From NCBI RefSeq assembly GCF_000003815.2, contig NC_049983.1:6285669-6349668 (forward strand): a DNA stretch of 64,000 bases. Reading direction: 5' to 3'. This document shows, one piece after another, positions 24,328-35,760 of this stretch (position 1 is its first letter; every line of letters starts with the position of its first letter). The notes under the pieces are model-generated. The model had not been told where the DNA came from. It was given only the letters and a program-made list of their open reading frames with translations, and did not search any database. A program made the translations under genes and the position numbers. The stretch is from Branchiostoma floridae (lineage: Eukaryota; Chordata; Leptocardii; Amphioxiformes; Branchiostomatidae).

Positions 24328-24600
24328 CGTAATCCATCGATAATTTCTTAGGCTGAATATGTTACAAAGCTGAAATCAATGAAATAAATAGTTGTTTACG
24401 GCGTATTTTCGGCTGTGAGAACCAGCACACGGGGTAGTCGGTATATTGTTCTATTCAGATAGCAACAATGCGGTTCCGTGTCGTTGCGATAATTTTTGGT
24501 TATGGTGGTCGAGACAACGAAAATATGACTCCGAGAAATGGGTCAAGATTTTTTAAACCCAAGGGTCACCATTTTTGATTAAAATTTAACCAAAAAATGC
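24328..24600 (+). repeat. Internal duplication A, copy 1 (nested element)
   Basis: 'gtaatccatcgataatttct' through 'agaaccagcacacggggtag' and 'gcggttccgtgtcgttgcga' recurs at 25,170-25,440. The copies are closely similar but differ by small deletions. Confidence 0.75.
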
Positions 24601-25169
24601 CGACTAGCTCGGTCACTACATTAGTATTCGTACGCAAAGCGACCTAACAAAGATCACGCGCCGCCGGATTTGATTGACATATCAGTACAAAGCGGCTCCT
24701 TTGACAATCATTACGCAAATAGAGGGCGTGTTGCAACGTGCTGTGGTGCCATTTCCTGTCGGATCACAGAAGCATAAGTGAACCTCCCCCAACCTACCCC
24801 AGATGTTCTCTCCCATCCCCTCCCCTAACCATTCGTGGCTTGCACCTCATTGCGGTCGGTCGGGTGACGCCGCTACCCTACCCCACATATCGTGTCTGTG
24901 TTATCTGTGAGTAGACAGGAAATGGAGTTCTCTTCGGAACTTGTGGAGAAGAGAACGAAAGTTCTTTAGCTTCTTTGGCTGCTTCGAATTACCAGCTTTC
25001 ATCGATATATAATTGTTGCGGGACCACATTGTTCAATAAATTAAAGAGTTTATCCCCATATAACTAATTAAGCAAACCTTTAGCTTTATATAATTTTTTA
25101 AAAATGCACATATTCCCACCATCCAGACGTTGAATGTGTAAAAAAAATACATCAAGATTTAACAGTTTT

Positions 25170-25440
25170 AACAGTGTAATCCATCGACGATTTCTTAGGC
25201 TGAAAATATCAAAGGAATAAATAGTTGTTTACGGTGTATTTTCGGGTGTGAGAACCAGCACACGGGGTAGTCGGTATATTCAATATTGTTTTATTTTGAT
25301 AGCAACAATGCGGTTCCGTGTCGTTGCGATTTGGTGGTGGTTATGGTGGTGGGACCTACAAAGGACATCCGAGGTTTCCAGAAATGGGTCAAGGTTTTTT
25401 TTAACCCAAGGGTCAACATTTTAAACAGAAGATGCCGACT
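25170..25440 (+). repeat. Internal duplication A, copy 2 (nested element)
   Basis: The partner of 24,328-24,600, in direct orientation about 840 bp downstream. Shared landmarks include 'gtgagaaccagcacacgggg' and 'atagcaacaatgcggttccg'. Confidence 0.75.
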
Positions 25441-25779
25441 TGTTCTGTCATATTCGTATGCAAGCGACCTAACAAAGCTCAAGGCGCCGCCGGATTTGAT
25501 TGACGTAGCGGTTCCTTTGACAATCATTTACACAAACGGAGGGCGTGTTGGAACGTACTGTGCGGAAGTTCTTTAGCTTGTTTCATGCTTATCAGCTCCA
25601 ATCCATGGATCTACCATTTTTTCACGATATATAATTGTTGCGGAACAAGTTGCATGTCAGAACATTTAAACGTTACGGACTAACTAGCGTTAGGCAAATT
25701 ACCAAACCCTGAGATAAACGCAACTTCAAAACCTTTATCCAGGAGTACTATATATGAATTTCAAAATTTCTGGTTTGAA

Positions 25780-26890
25780 TTTCGAAGACTTGTGCGATTT
25801 CATACTTCGCCTTACTGTTTTACACTAAGTCTGGGATGATAATACCAGTGTCTTTTAACCAAAACTTCGAATCTAGCTCCTCTCTTATCATCAAGCAAAG
25901 ACGTGAGTCAGTCTGTCAAGATAACGATACACATCTGTGTCTGTTCTTAGATTTGCGTCGAGAAATAAACAAAGGGCGAATCCGGGTCGCTTGTTTCACA
26001 CTTACCTTCCCTTTCCCACCGAAATGTACAAAATGGCAATTTTTGGTTCGAAAACAAAATCGGCTTATTTTTCAGTGAAACTTACCTGATTGTTTAGTTA
26101 AATTTCTCTTGCAACCACAGCCAAAATGGCACCAAATACTTGCAAAGCGTTAGAAAATTCACTGCAACCTCCTTGGCTGTAGCATTTACGTCAGAAGCAG
26201 ATAAGTTCTTGTTTATAGTACAATGTATTTTATCGTAACTTGATTATTTCGGTCCAAAGGGCCAAAATTTGATAATTTCTACTTGCATGTGGTAACTTTC
26301 GTATGCCTCATTTTGTTTTTTCAGGTACGCCGATAACGATCGTCGGAGAAAAGCTATTCATAACAATACCGTTTGGTCTTGCCATTAGAATTATCATCTT
26401 GTTTGGGCCAAGTTCTGTTTGTTCTTCCTTGGGCCAAGTTCTGTTTGTTCTTCCCTATGTTCTTGTTTGTGTTCCGTTTTAACGTACGTTTTGCTAACAC
26501 ATGCTACGTTCGGAATTGCATGTTTTGTTCCTCAAGTTGCGTTTGGAATTTACAATTTTAACACGTTTTAACGTTTGAATAACGAAACATATCTAATATG
26601 TAACATACATTATATAAATAAGAATAATAATATTTACAAAGCAAAACAAAGTTTCTACCCCGAAGCTCAACAACACGTCTACAAGAAGGCAAAGATATAA
26701 AGGCTCCTTGAAGAAGGTAAGTCAACGATTAGATTTAGCTCCATCGGACAACGAATCTACCTGCGGTAGGTTTGTAAACTGCAGAAGAAATGAGCCGCGG
26801 ATTCCGTATGAAGGTGAATAAGGTACTTTAGGTAAATTTCTAAATATGAATTTTGACGTAATTCTAAACACGTATTTTAAAATTTGTTCT
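25780..26890 (+). repeat. Internal duplication B, copy 1, with short conserved open frame
   Basis: It shares a colinear set of blocks with 27,240-28,230: 'ttcgaagact.tgcga.ttcata', 'tagatttgcgtcgagaaata', 'tgcta.gttcggaatt'-like text and 'ggtaagtc...gattagatt.agct'. A short frame (25,836-26,078, 80 codons) shares 'THLCLFLDLRREIN' with its counterpart. I do not recognise the peptide; it may be a decayed gene or coincidence. Confidence 0.55.
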
Positions 26891-27239
26891 TGTTGCATTT
26901 CTTCGAACTTCATTCACTGTAAGCTGTACGTGGCGGTAGAATATCCCCTTACCTGAAACACCCTTTTGTCTTTTATATTGTGAACGAATTATTTGCTACC
27001 GTAAAAGTGTGAGAAAACTGCTCGGAAACGTTATATAACGTCCTAACCCAGGGCAGGAAGGACAGGCTTTCTGTTTTTTTTTTTTAATTTTGGGTGGGGG
27101 ACTCGAGGCAGTTCCTAATTTACACCAATGAACAGTATAAAGGGGATGTCGCATTTGCGCATCCCGACAATGGGGCTCGCATTTATCTAACCACAATGCA
27201 TAACAATGACTAAGATGGCTATCACAACAAGAAATGTTC

Positions 27240-28230
27240 AGAATTTCGAAGACTTTTGCGACTTCATACACGGCCTTGCTTTAGTACAAGAATATCTATA
27301 AAATGATCTTTAAACCAAACTCTGAAAAAAATTCGTTCTTCTTTTCTCAAAGAAGCGAGTCGGAGTGCTTTGTCAAGATTTTCAATACACATTTGTGCCT
27401 GTCCCTAGATTTGCGTCGAGAAATAAACAGCAGTTTCAGATATGCAACAACAACAAACGCCGAATCGGAGTCCCTTGTTTTCACACCTATTACAACATTT
27501 GAAGAAATCTCATTTGCCTACCAAAAATACCTACAAAGCGTTAGCATTTACGTCTGAAGCAGATACATTCCTTACAATCATTTAATCACGGCTTGATTAT
27601 TTGAGTCCAAAGTGCCAAAAATCGATAGATTTTATTTGCATATGGTAAATCTAGTTAGCCTGGGTACCATCCGGATAGTAGTCCGCTCCTATGTTCGCTT
27701 CTGCTATCCGTATTGTTTGGTTTAGGAGGTTAAAGAACCTCCTTGGTTTGGTCTTTTCATTAGGATTAATAATTGTTGAAGTTTTGTTTGTTCTGGTTTA
27801 TATTTTGGTTCATGTTCCATTTTGATTTCTTTTTTGCTAACAACATGTTATGTTCTGAATTATCGTTTTTACTACCTCAAGTTGCCGTCATTTGGAAATT
27901 GGCAACACATTTTAATGTTCGAATAACGAGCATATCTAACATCTAACATACTAGTATGTTATATAAGTCATTTGAAGAACAAAACACAACAAAGTTTCCA
28001 TCCCGAAGCTCACGAACGAAATATCATTATGATACTCTTCAACGCATCTATACGAAGTACGGTAAGTCCCCGATTAGATTGAGCTGAATCTGACAACGAA
28101 TCTCCTTCGGACCTACGGTAGGTTTATCTACAGACGTGATGAGCTGTGGATTCTGTATGAAACTAAACGACGTTTCCAAATAAATGTACCATAAGTTACG
28201 ATTTTTTAAAATCATGTTCATGTTTTTAAT
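27240..28230 (+). repeat. Internal duplication B, copy 2, with short conserved open frame
   Basis: The partner of 25,780-26,890. The frame at 27,303-27,557 (84 codons) carries 'THLCLSLDLRREIN'. Upstream, a 28-codon frame from 27,214 ends in 'NFEDFCDFIHGLALVQEYL', paralleled in copy 1 by 'NFEDLCDFILRL'. A GTAAGT string is kept in both copies (26,718 and 28,060). Confidence 0.5.
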
Positions 28231-31200
28231 CAAATTTGTTCGTAGATTCAAGGACATATAGCGTCCTTACTAGATTCAGTCGTCTCCTTTTTTTCTCTTA
28301 GTGTACAGTTGCAAATTGCTGGTATATCTCTGCTTGAAATACAGGAAGTTAAAAAAAATAACCCTATTTGCCTGGTGTCATAAGCAGTATTCATTAACCA
28401 TAAAGAACCCAATAAAAAATCCAGTTAAACCTACGTCACATTTCAAAACCGGGGCCCGGCCGGGCCGCTTTCGGGAGCGAAAAGTATGCTATAATAAAAG
28501 ACAGCAAACTACACATGACATAAAGAAAATAGTTGTGGGCATTATTTGCGTGTATTTAAACGTATAAATTTCAATTTTTTGTTTCAATTAACAGCCCGTC
28601 AGGGCTCCGGTTTATAAATGTGACGATAGCCTTATTCGGGAACGGCAACGTGTTTGTACGTTGTCAGGTCTGGTACCGCAAGGCGTGTGCCGATCCAGGA
28701 GATAACTGCGTCCTCTCCAGCAGCTGAGTAGCCTCCAGTAAGTCAGAAACATCAAGGAGCTTTTATCAGGCTCCTTGGAAACATCAAGACCTCAACATTT
28801 TGTTCAAAAGTGAACATACCATGATACGAAGCCATCTGACAAAAATGTAACAAACACTGGTCTTGAAATAAAGTTCTACATCGTGTTTGGACCTTTCTGA
28901 ATAATTCTAAATGGAAAGCAAGACATTATAAAACGCATCAAATGGCAACAAACTTCACGCTGATTTGCATTGGCTTTTGTTAAAGCTTGAAAGGAACAAC
29001 AAAACGATGAACAGGCCAACAGGGCGATAATTGTGTTAGTAAAAACAAAACGAGAAGATCAAAATGTAGTGTTAGCGCTACCACCACTACCGCCAAAAGA
29101 AACTGGAATAGCGAATAACAAAGGACGTTATTTTATATATCAACGTCCTTACAAGTTGGTATAACCTCCTTGCCAACTTGGAATAGCTAAACGCTTTCGC
29201 AGAACAAGTCGGCTTGCAGCGTTTTTCCCCGTGCTCTTCTATCCTACGGACCTGTATGTGTAAAAGTGATCATAGAAATGTATGGAAAATGTTAATAATC
29301 GGTCAAAAATATGTATTACGATATTCTATACAAAACATGAAATTGTGAATCATAGTCATCGTACTATTTCCATAGAAAAGGTTATCCCCAGCGGTGAGAG
29401 AATAATTGATAGCAACGTTTAGTCTTGTGCCCTAATCGTTTTTCACATATGCAGCTTAAACTGGTCACAGCCATGGAAAAAGATAAAGGCACTAAAATCT
29501 TATGTTTGGTAGCGTATTAAAGTTCGAATAGGGCGCGACGTTGTTGGCACTGAAACAGATTTCAAACAAACAACTCAAGTTTTCCCGCCGCCTTTTGATC
29601 TGACTCTCCGACCGCCGTTTCGCGGGTTTGGGTGGGGTCCATCAATCAGTTTTGACAGCCTTGGCTCCGTTCTGTCTGGGGAGGACTGAAGCCAAATGGA
29701 AGCGAAGTTTAACTTTCAGGTTGGGGACAACTTATCCATTCCTTTGGAAAAAAACTGATTTGACTTCATTTTCTTCAAAACCACTGTTTCGCGTAGTAGA
29801 CATAATTTCGGTGGGCAATTAATCATTAGATGATTGTTCAATAGTTGACTTTACACAGTAAATGTTTCCGTCGTCTTTCCTCCCCATAAGCAAATGTACA
29901 GCTTGCTGCCGAAATTTCCTCCCCAAGATTGCCTTGTGGCGTAATCAGACCAAATAAAATGTAGAATACTGGGTAGTAACAACGATAACTGAGGTAAACA
30001 AATTCAACCTCCTTGCAGTTATACTAGTATGTTGTACAATGTGTCGCGTGTCGGCGACTCAATAAACTTCATCAGCGGATCAGTTGTCGCTTGTACCACG
30101 CTATCGATGTTACTGGGAAACATAACAAACTTCAAGGAATTATCTTGTTCAACCAAGGAGTTTTTTTTAATCAAGAGAAGCAAGGAGGTTATTTCCATGA
30201 GAGGAAAGAGTACGTATTAATTTAGCCACCGGTCGTGCTCCCAATTGTTTACTGCCCGGTGCGGTGCGCCTTTGATGTTTGTAGCGTTCCTTCGTGGGCT
30301 TTTCAACTTGGTTCAACTTGTAACAATATATGAAAGCTAGTTCGTCAGACGAGAAATTTAAATTTGCAACTAGATAAACAGACTTCTCGACATACTCAGT
30401 AACTTGCAACGTTCAGGAAAGGCGCTCAGATATCAGAAGTGAGAACTACTATTAATTCCTTTAACGGTAAAATTCCGTATTACTATCAAAGGCATAAAGA
30501 CGGATAGATCGTATCAAACCCGACCGACCTTGGGCCGACAAAGACACGCTTTGGAGGCGGGGCACTATCGGGGTTTTTTAACGTCCCTAGTTGGAACTTA
30601 TGGAAGTTAGCTGCGAGCAGTTTGGTAGTTACCTGATCAAATACGCGTTTCGGTCAAGTTTCATTAAATGAAGCTCTGGAAAATTGTGAAAATACGAAAA
30701 TCTTTTTAAGGCCGTTCAATACTCTTTGGGTTATACAAGGAGGTTGAGAAGAGTGTACGCACGAGAACGCCCGGGCTTATATACAAACAAAGTGGCGTCT
30801 ATTTACGCACAAGATTTAACTTTGCATTCAGATGAAAGCTGGAAAAATATATGAGCGCTGTAATAAGATACTATTTGTTCTGCATTCGATTTCTAATGTT
30901 TGCCAACTGGATGGGTGGACGGTATGCCGTGCTTTTCCCGGGGGTCAATGACCTCGGAGCGCCACGTTGCCGTGTAACCAAGGAGCCGGCTTTTATACAA
31001 GCTTGGTGTTACGTAACAATAATATTGTTGCTTGAAAGTGAGAAGTTTATGAACCAATCCTATCTTTGAAAAAAACAATATGTGGGGTGTTGCTGACATT
31101 TTAATGAGCAAATGAAATGATAGTTACGGGTATATCAAGGAGGGTATACAGAATATAACATGCGGTCCCAGCGGTCGCGGCAGGCGCAGCGGACATCGCG

Positions 31201-31330
31201 CGGTGATATGGGGTGACTTGGATGGTCGTAAAATCAAACGTCTAATTATTTTTCTACCGTGTTAACTGGTGACTCATTATCGATATCCCCAGTGATAATG
31301 AGCTGACTCCCCGCTGATCTGGACTCCGCC
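28231..31330. other. Nested element interior; no gene recognised, CAAGGAGG motif clusters
   Basis: This is AT-rich sequence without a supported exon. The 8-mer CAAGGAGG (either strand) occurs at 29,165, 30,008, 30,181, 30,736 and 31,136, and also at 26,168 and 27,738. Some copies form short hairpins, such as 28,753-28,777 ('caaggagc' facing 'gctccttg'). Confidence 0.45.
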
Positions 31331-31426
31331 CCCAAACGTGTGCACGGCGTGTATACGATCGTGTGGACGGCGTGCACACGGTTGTCTCCGATCGTGTACA
31401 CGTTAAAATACACGTTTCCCCCACTG

Positions 31427-31640
31427 TAATTAGTATTTTAATGGATGTAAAAATTAGTATTTTAATGGATGTAAAAAAAAGGAAAAAAAGACAGTTAAAA
31501 AAAATTCCCTCTAAGGATTCGAACCCGATGCATTGGTTTTCTATGCGCAAACTTTCCCACTGCGCTAGTGGGACAGCTTGACGACATAATGGTTTTAACA
31601 GCTATAAACCTGTTTGGCATGGATTGAACAGGTCCGTTCA
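31427..31640 (-). repeat. Second part of the tRNA-like unit, copy 1
   Basis: Continues the unit broken at 23,731: two 'attagtattttaatggatgt' repeats, an A-rich stretch, the tRNA-like sequence and 'ctgtttggcatgg'. It corresponds to 33,333-33,525 and 35,561-35,760. Confidence 0.75.
31505..31574 (-). ncRNA. tRNA-like sequence (70 nt), copy 1
   Basis: On the minus strand there is a seven-base acceptor-like start (GTCCCAC) pairing partly with GAGGGAA at the 3' side, then TAGCGCAGTGG (A-box-like), a GCGC/GCGC D-stem and GGTTCGAATCC (B box), followed by a T-run that can end Pol III transcription. The anticodon arm does not fold normally, so I do not assign an amino acid. It is probably a tRNA-derived unit or pseudogene. 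Confidence 0.5.
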
Positions 31641-31689
31641 TTCCAAGATTCCCACATCTCAACATCACAACATCTCAACATCACCACGG

Positions 31690-33150
31690 CGACTACTCTG
31701 GCCACAAGGAATTTCTTCTTTCACTACTAGTACTCCGAAAGCGCTCTCACATCGACCAAAGTTCGCACTCTCTCAGACCAAAAAAATCGCTCACTCCTAC
31801 AGCCAAATTGCGGAGAAGCCTCCCGAAGTGAGAGAACTTTTTGTTCTGTAGGTGAGAGAGAATTTTAGCGTTGAGTGTCGGAAAAAGATTTATTGTCAAG
31901 ACCATATCTATGGAATGAATGATTGTATTATATAGTGTATATCGTAACAAAGTAAACAAAATGTCAGTGTTTATCTTGCGTTTGAAGTGAAAAAATACTG
32001 AAAGAAGTTATTCTTTCACTCTTCCGAAAGCGCTCTCATATAGACCAAAAAATCGCTCACTCCTACGGCCGGGTTGGCGGGGAAAGCCTCCCGCAGTGAG
32101 AGAACTTTTTGTTCTGTGTGTGAGGGAGAATTTTATCGTTGAGTGTCGGAAAAAGATTAATTGTCAAAACATTATCTTTGGTATAAGTCATCGTTATTGT
32201 ATGATGTATATTGTTTCAAACTGAATAGAATGTCAGTTGTTGATTTGACACTAAAGTTAATAAACCTCCAGCAAGCTATTCTTTCACTACTCCGAAAGCG
32301 CTCTCACATCGACAAAAGTTCGCACTCACTCAGACCCAAAAAATCGCTCACTCCTACGGCCGGGTTGGCAGGGGAAGCCTCCCGAAGTGAGAGAACTTTT
32401 TGTTCTGTGGGTGAGAGAGAATTTAGCGTTGTGTGTCCGAAAAAGATTGATCGTGTATATCTTTTCAAACTGAACAAAATGTCAATATTTATTTTGCGTT
32501 TGAAGTAAATGCATCTCCAGGAAGTTATTCTTTCACTACTCCGAAAGCGTTCTCAAGTCGACGAGTTTTCTCTCTCACTCAGACCAAAAATTCGCTCACT
32601 CCTAGAGCTGGGTTGGCAGGGAAGCCTCCCGAAGTGAGGGAACTTTTTCTGTGTGTGAGAGAGAATTTCAGCGTTGTATGTCGGAAAAAGATTAATTGTC
32701 AAGACAAAATCTTTAATATTTGGTATAAGTGATTTTTACTGTATAGTGTATATCGTTACAAACTAAACAAAATGTCAGCGTTTATTTTGCGTTTAAAGTG
32801 AAAAAATACTGAAGGAAGTTGTTCTTTCACTACTCCAAAAGCGCTCTCACATCTACAAAAGTTCGCACTCACTCAGACCCCAAAAATCGCTCACTCCTAC
32901 AGCCGTGTTGGCAGGGAAGCCTCCCGAAGTGAGAGAACTTTTTGTTCTGTGGGTGAGAGAGAATTTTAGCGTTGTGTGTCGGAAAAAGATTGATTGTCAA
33001 GACCATATCTTTGGAATGAATGATTGGTATTGTATAGTTTATATCGTTAAAAAGTAAACAAAATATCAGTGTTTATTTTGCGCTTGAAGTGAAACAAGAA
33101 AGCTTCTGAAAAAAAGCTGGCTGATGCTTATTTTGAAAAGAAAGCCAGTA
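31690..33150 (-). repeat. Right array of ~292-bp repeats, part 1
   Basis: Five units are in inverted orientation relative to the left array; 'aactttttgttctgt' recurs near 31,838, 32,107, 32,395 and 32,938. The unit near 32,640 has lost part of the core ('aactttttctgtg'). The stretch ends before the second tRNA-like unit. Confidence 0.85.
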
Positions 33151-33162
33151 TGCAGATATATT

Positions 33163-33525
33163 CGAGAAAATCAGTTTGTTCTTGTGTAATTCTGTGATAT
33201 AGATGTTGTATGGACATTTTATGGAAAGTTAGAACGAGTATCGCACGTCTCATTCAAATACCCCAACATCGAAAAAATGTAGAAGTAGAACAGGTGCAAA
33301 TGTGAGTTTTAATGTTCTATACAAAAGTATTGTTAATAATTATATCAATGGATGCAAAAATTAGTATTTTGATGGATGTAAAAAAAAGAAAAAAAAAAGA
33401 AGGTTAAAAAAAATTATTGCCTCACCGGAATCGAACCGGGTGCATTGGTTTACAACGCGCAAATTTTCCCACTGCGCTAGAGCGACCATGTTCTAGCGAA
33501 GTTTAACAGGTATATAAAATATTTG
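33163..33525 (-). repeat. tRNA-like unit, copy 2 (runs into a gap)
   Basis: From 'cgagaaaatcagtttgttct' to 'tatataaaatatttg', where the assembly gap begins. It lacks the 7.7-kb insertion and so acts as an empty-site reference. Confidence 0.8.
33417..33486 (-). ncRNA. tRNA-like sequence (70 nt), copy 2
   Basis: On the minus strand there is a TAGCGCAGTGG A-box-like element, a GCGC/GCGC D-stem, GGTTCGATTCC (consensus B box) and a T-run just downstream. The acceptor ends (GTCGCTC and GAGGCAA) pair poorly and the anticodon arm is irregular, so this is not called as a working tRNA gene. Confidence 0.5.
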
Positions 33526-33898
33526 NNNNNNNNNNNNNNNNNNNNNNNNNNNNNNNNNNNNNNNNNNNNNNNNNNNNNNNNNNNNNNNNNNNNNNNNNNN
33601 NNNNNNNNNNNNNNNNNNNNNNNNNNNNNNNNNNNNNNNNNNNNNNNNNNNNNNNNNNNNNNNNNNNNNNNNNNNNNNNNNNNNNNNNNNNNNNNNNNNN
33701 NNNNNNNNNNNNNNNNNNNNNNNNNNNNNNNNNNNNNNNNNNNNNNNNNNNNNNNNNNNNNNNNNNNNNNNNNNNNNNNNNNNNNNNNNNNNNNNNNNNN
33801 NNNNNNNNNNNNNNNNNNNNNNNNNNNNNNNNNNNNNNNNNNNNNNNNNNNNNNNNNNNNNNNNNNNNNNNNNNNNNNNNNNNNNNNNNNNNNNNNNN
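33526..33898. other. Assembly gap (373 N)
   Basis: Run of N inside the right array. Open frames crossing it are meaningless. Confidence 1.
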
Positions 33899-35360
33899 CA
33901 CTCAGACCCCAAAAAGCGCTCACTCCTACAGCCGTGTTGGCAGGGGAAGTTCCCGAAGTGAGAGAACTTTTTGTTCTGTGTGTGAGAGAGAATTTTAGCG
34001 TTGTGTGTCGGAAAAAGATTGATTGTCAAGACAATATCTTTAATATTTGGTATAAGTGATTGGTATTGTATAGTTTATATCGTTACAAACTAAACAAAAT
34101 GTCTGCGTTTATTTTGGGTTTTAAGTAAAAAAATACTAAAAGAAGTTGTTCTTTCACTATTCCGAAAGCGCTCTCACATCGACAAAAGTTCGCACTCACT
34201 CAGACCAAAAAAATCGCTCACTCCTACAGCCGCGTTGGCAGGGAAGCCTCCCGGAGTGAGAGAACTTTTTGTTCTGTGGGTGAAAGAGAATTTCAGCGTT
34301 GTGTGTCGGATAAAGATTGATTGTCAAGACAATATCTTTAATATTTGGTATAAGTGATTGTTATTGTATATCGTTACAAACTAAACAAACTGTCTGCATT
34401 TATTTGGCGTTTTAAGTAAAAAAATACTAAAAGAAGTTGTTCTTTCACTACTCCAAAATCGCTCTCACATCGACAAAAGTTCGCACTCACTCAGACCAAA
34501 AAAATCGCTCACTCCTACAGCCGGGTTGGCAGGGAAGCCTCCCGAAGTGAGAGAACTTTTTGTTCTGTGTGTGAGAGAAAATTTCAGCGTTGTGTGTCGG
34601 AGAAAGATTGATTGTCAAGGCAATATCTTTAGTATTTGGTATAAGTGATTGTTATTGTATAGTTTATATCGTTACAAATTAGACAAAATGTCAGTGTTTA
34701 TTTTGAGTTTTAAGTAAAAAATACTAAAAGAAGTTGTTCTTTCACTACTCCCAAAGCGCTCTCACATCGACAAAAGTTCGCACTCACTCAGACCCAAAAA
34801 AGCGCTCACTCCTACAGCCGCGTTGGCAGGGAAGCCTCCCGAAGTGAGAGAACTTTTTGTTCTGTGTGTGAGAGAGAATTTCAGCGTTGTGTGTCGGAGA
34901 AAGATTGATGATCAAGACAATATCTTTAATATTTGGTATAAGTGATTTTTACTGTATAGTGTATATCGTTACAAACTAAACAAAATGTCAGCGTTTATTT
35001 TGCGTTTAAAGTGAAAAAATACTGAAGGAAGTTGTTCTTTCACTACTCCAAAAGCGCTCTCACATCTACAAAAGTTCGCACTCACTCAGACCCAAAAAAG
35101 CGCTCACTCCTACAGCCGCGTTGGCAGGGAAGCCTCCCGAAGTGAGAGAACTTTTTGTTCTGTGTGTGAGAGAGAATTTTAGCGTTGAGTGTCGGAAAAA
35201 GATTGATTGTCAAGACCATATCTTTGGAATGAATGATTGGTATTGTATAGTTTATATCGTTAAAAAGTAAACAAAATATCAGTGTTTATTTTGCGCTTGA
35301 AGTGAAACAAGAAAGCTTCTGAAAAAAAGCTGGCTGATGCTTATTTTGAAAAAAAAGCCA
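33899..35360 (-). repeat. Right array of ~292-bp repeats, part 2
   Basis: About five units between the gap and the third tRNA-like unit, with cores near 33,967, 34,266, 34,557, 34,853 and 35,152. The unit next to the tRNA-like copy has the same spacer as the unit before copy 2 ('tctttggaatgaatgattgg'). A block of about 2.2 kb (array plus tRNA-like unit) may therefore have been duplicated. Confidence 0.85.
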
Positions 35361-35366
35361 GTATGC

Positions 35367-35760
35367 AGATATATTCGATAAAATCAGTTTGTTCTTGTGT
35401 AATTCTGTGATATAGATGTTGTATGGACATTTTATGGAAAGTTAGAACGACATATAAGCAGAGTATCGCACGTCTCATTCAAATATCCCAACATCGAAAA
35501 AATGTAGAAGTAGAACAGGTGCAAATGTGAGTTTTAATGTTCTATACAAAAGTATTGTTAATAATTATTTCAATGGATGCAAAAATTAGTATTTTGATGG
35601 ATGTAAAAAAAGAAGAAAAAAAAGAGGTTAAAAAAAATTATTGCCTCACCGGAATCGAACCGGGTGCATTGGTTTACACCGCGCAAATTTTCAGACTGCG
35701 CTAGAGCGACCATGTTCTAGCGAGGTCTGTTTAAACAGGTATATAAAATATTTGGCATGG
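35367..35760 (-). repeat. tRNA-like unit, copy 3
   Basis: This is the complete ~390-bp unit from 'cgataaaatcagtttgttct' to 'aaaatatttggcatgg'. It lacks the 7.7-kb insertion and is embedded between array units. Confidence 0.8.
35641..35710 (-). ncRNA. tRNA-like sequence (70 nt), copy 3
   Basis: Closely matches copy 2: A-box-like TAGCGCAGT, B box GGTTCGATTCC and a downstream T-run. One difference (CAGTCTG in place of CAGTGGG) weakens the D-loop, so this copy may be decaying. Confidence 0.5.

Larger units (their letters stand above)
23732..31426. mobile_element. Nested 7.7-kb element with CAGTGGGGG ends and TA duplication
   Basis: The ends are inverted repeats: 'CAGTGGGGGAAACGTGTA' at 23,732, with its mirror ending at 31,426. 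TA flanks both ends. The two intact sister units (33,163 and 35,367) show a single TA at the matching site, which supports insertion with TA duplication, the signature of Tc1/mariner-type transposition (established knowledge). Subterminal zones on both sides hold repeated 'cgccgtgcacac' and 'gtatacgatcg' motifs. The interior (24-31 kb) is AT-rich and non-coding as far as I can see. It contains two diverged direct duplications. No transposase is recognised, so the element is likely non-autonomous, possibly with captured sequence. Confidence 0.8.

Noticed and set aside
33477-34059. Long frames of 130-178 codons over the gap in the right array
   Set aside because: They are made almost entirely of N positions.
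31505-35710. The three tRNA-like sequences as working tRNA genes
   Set aside because: A and B boxes are good, but acceptor pairing and the anticodon arm are abnormal.
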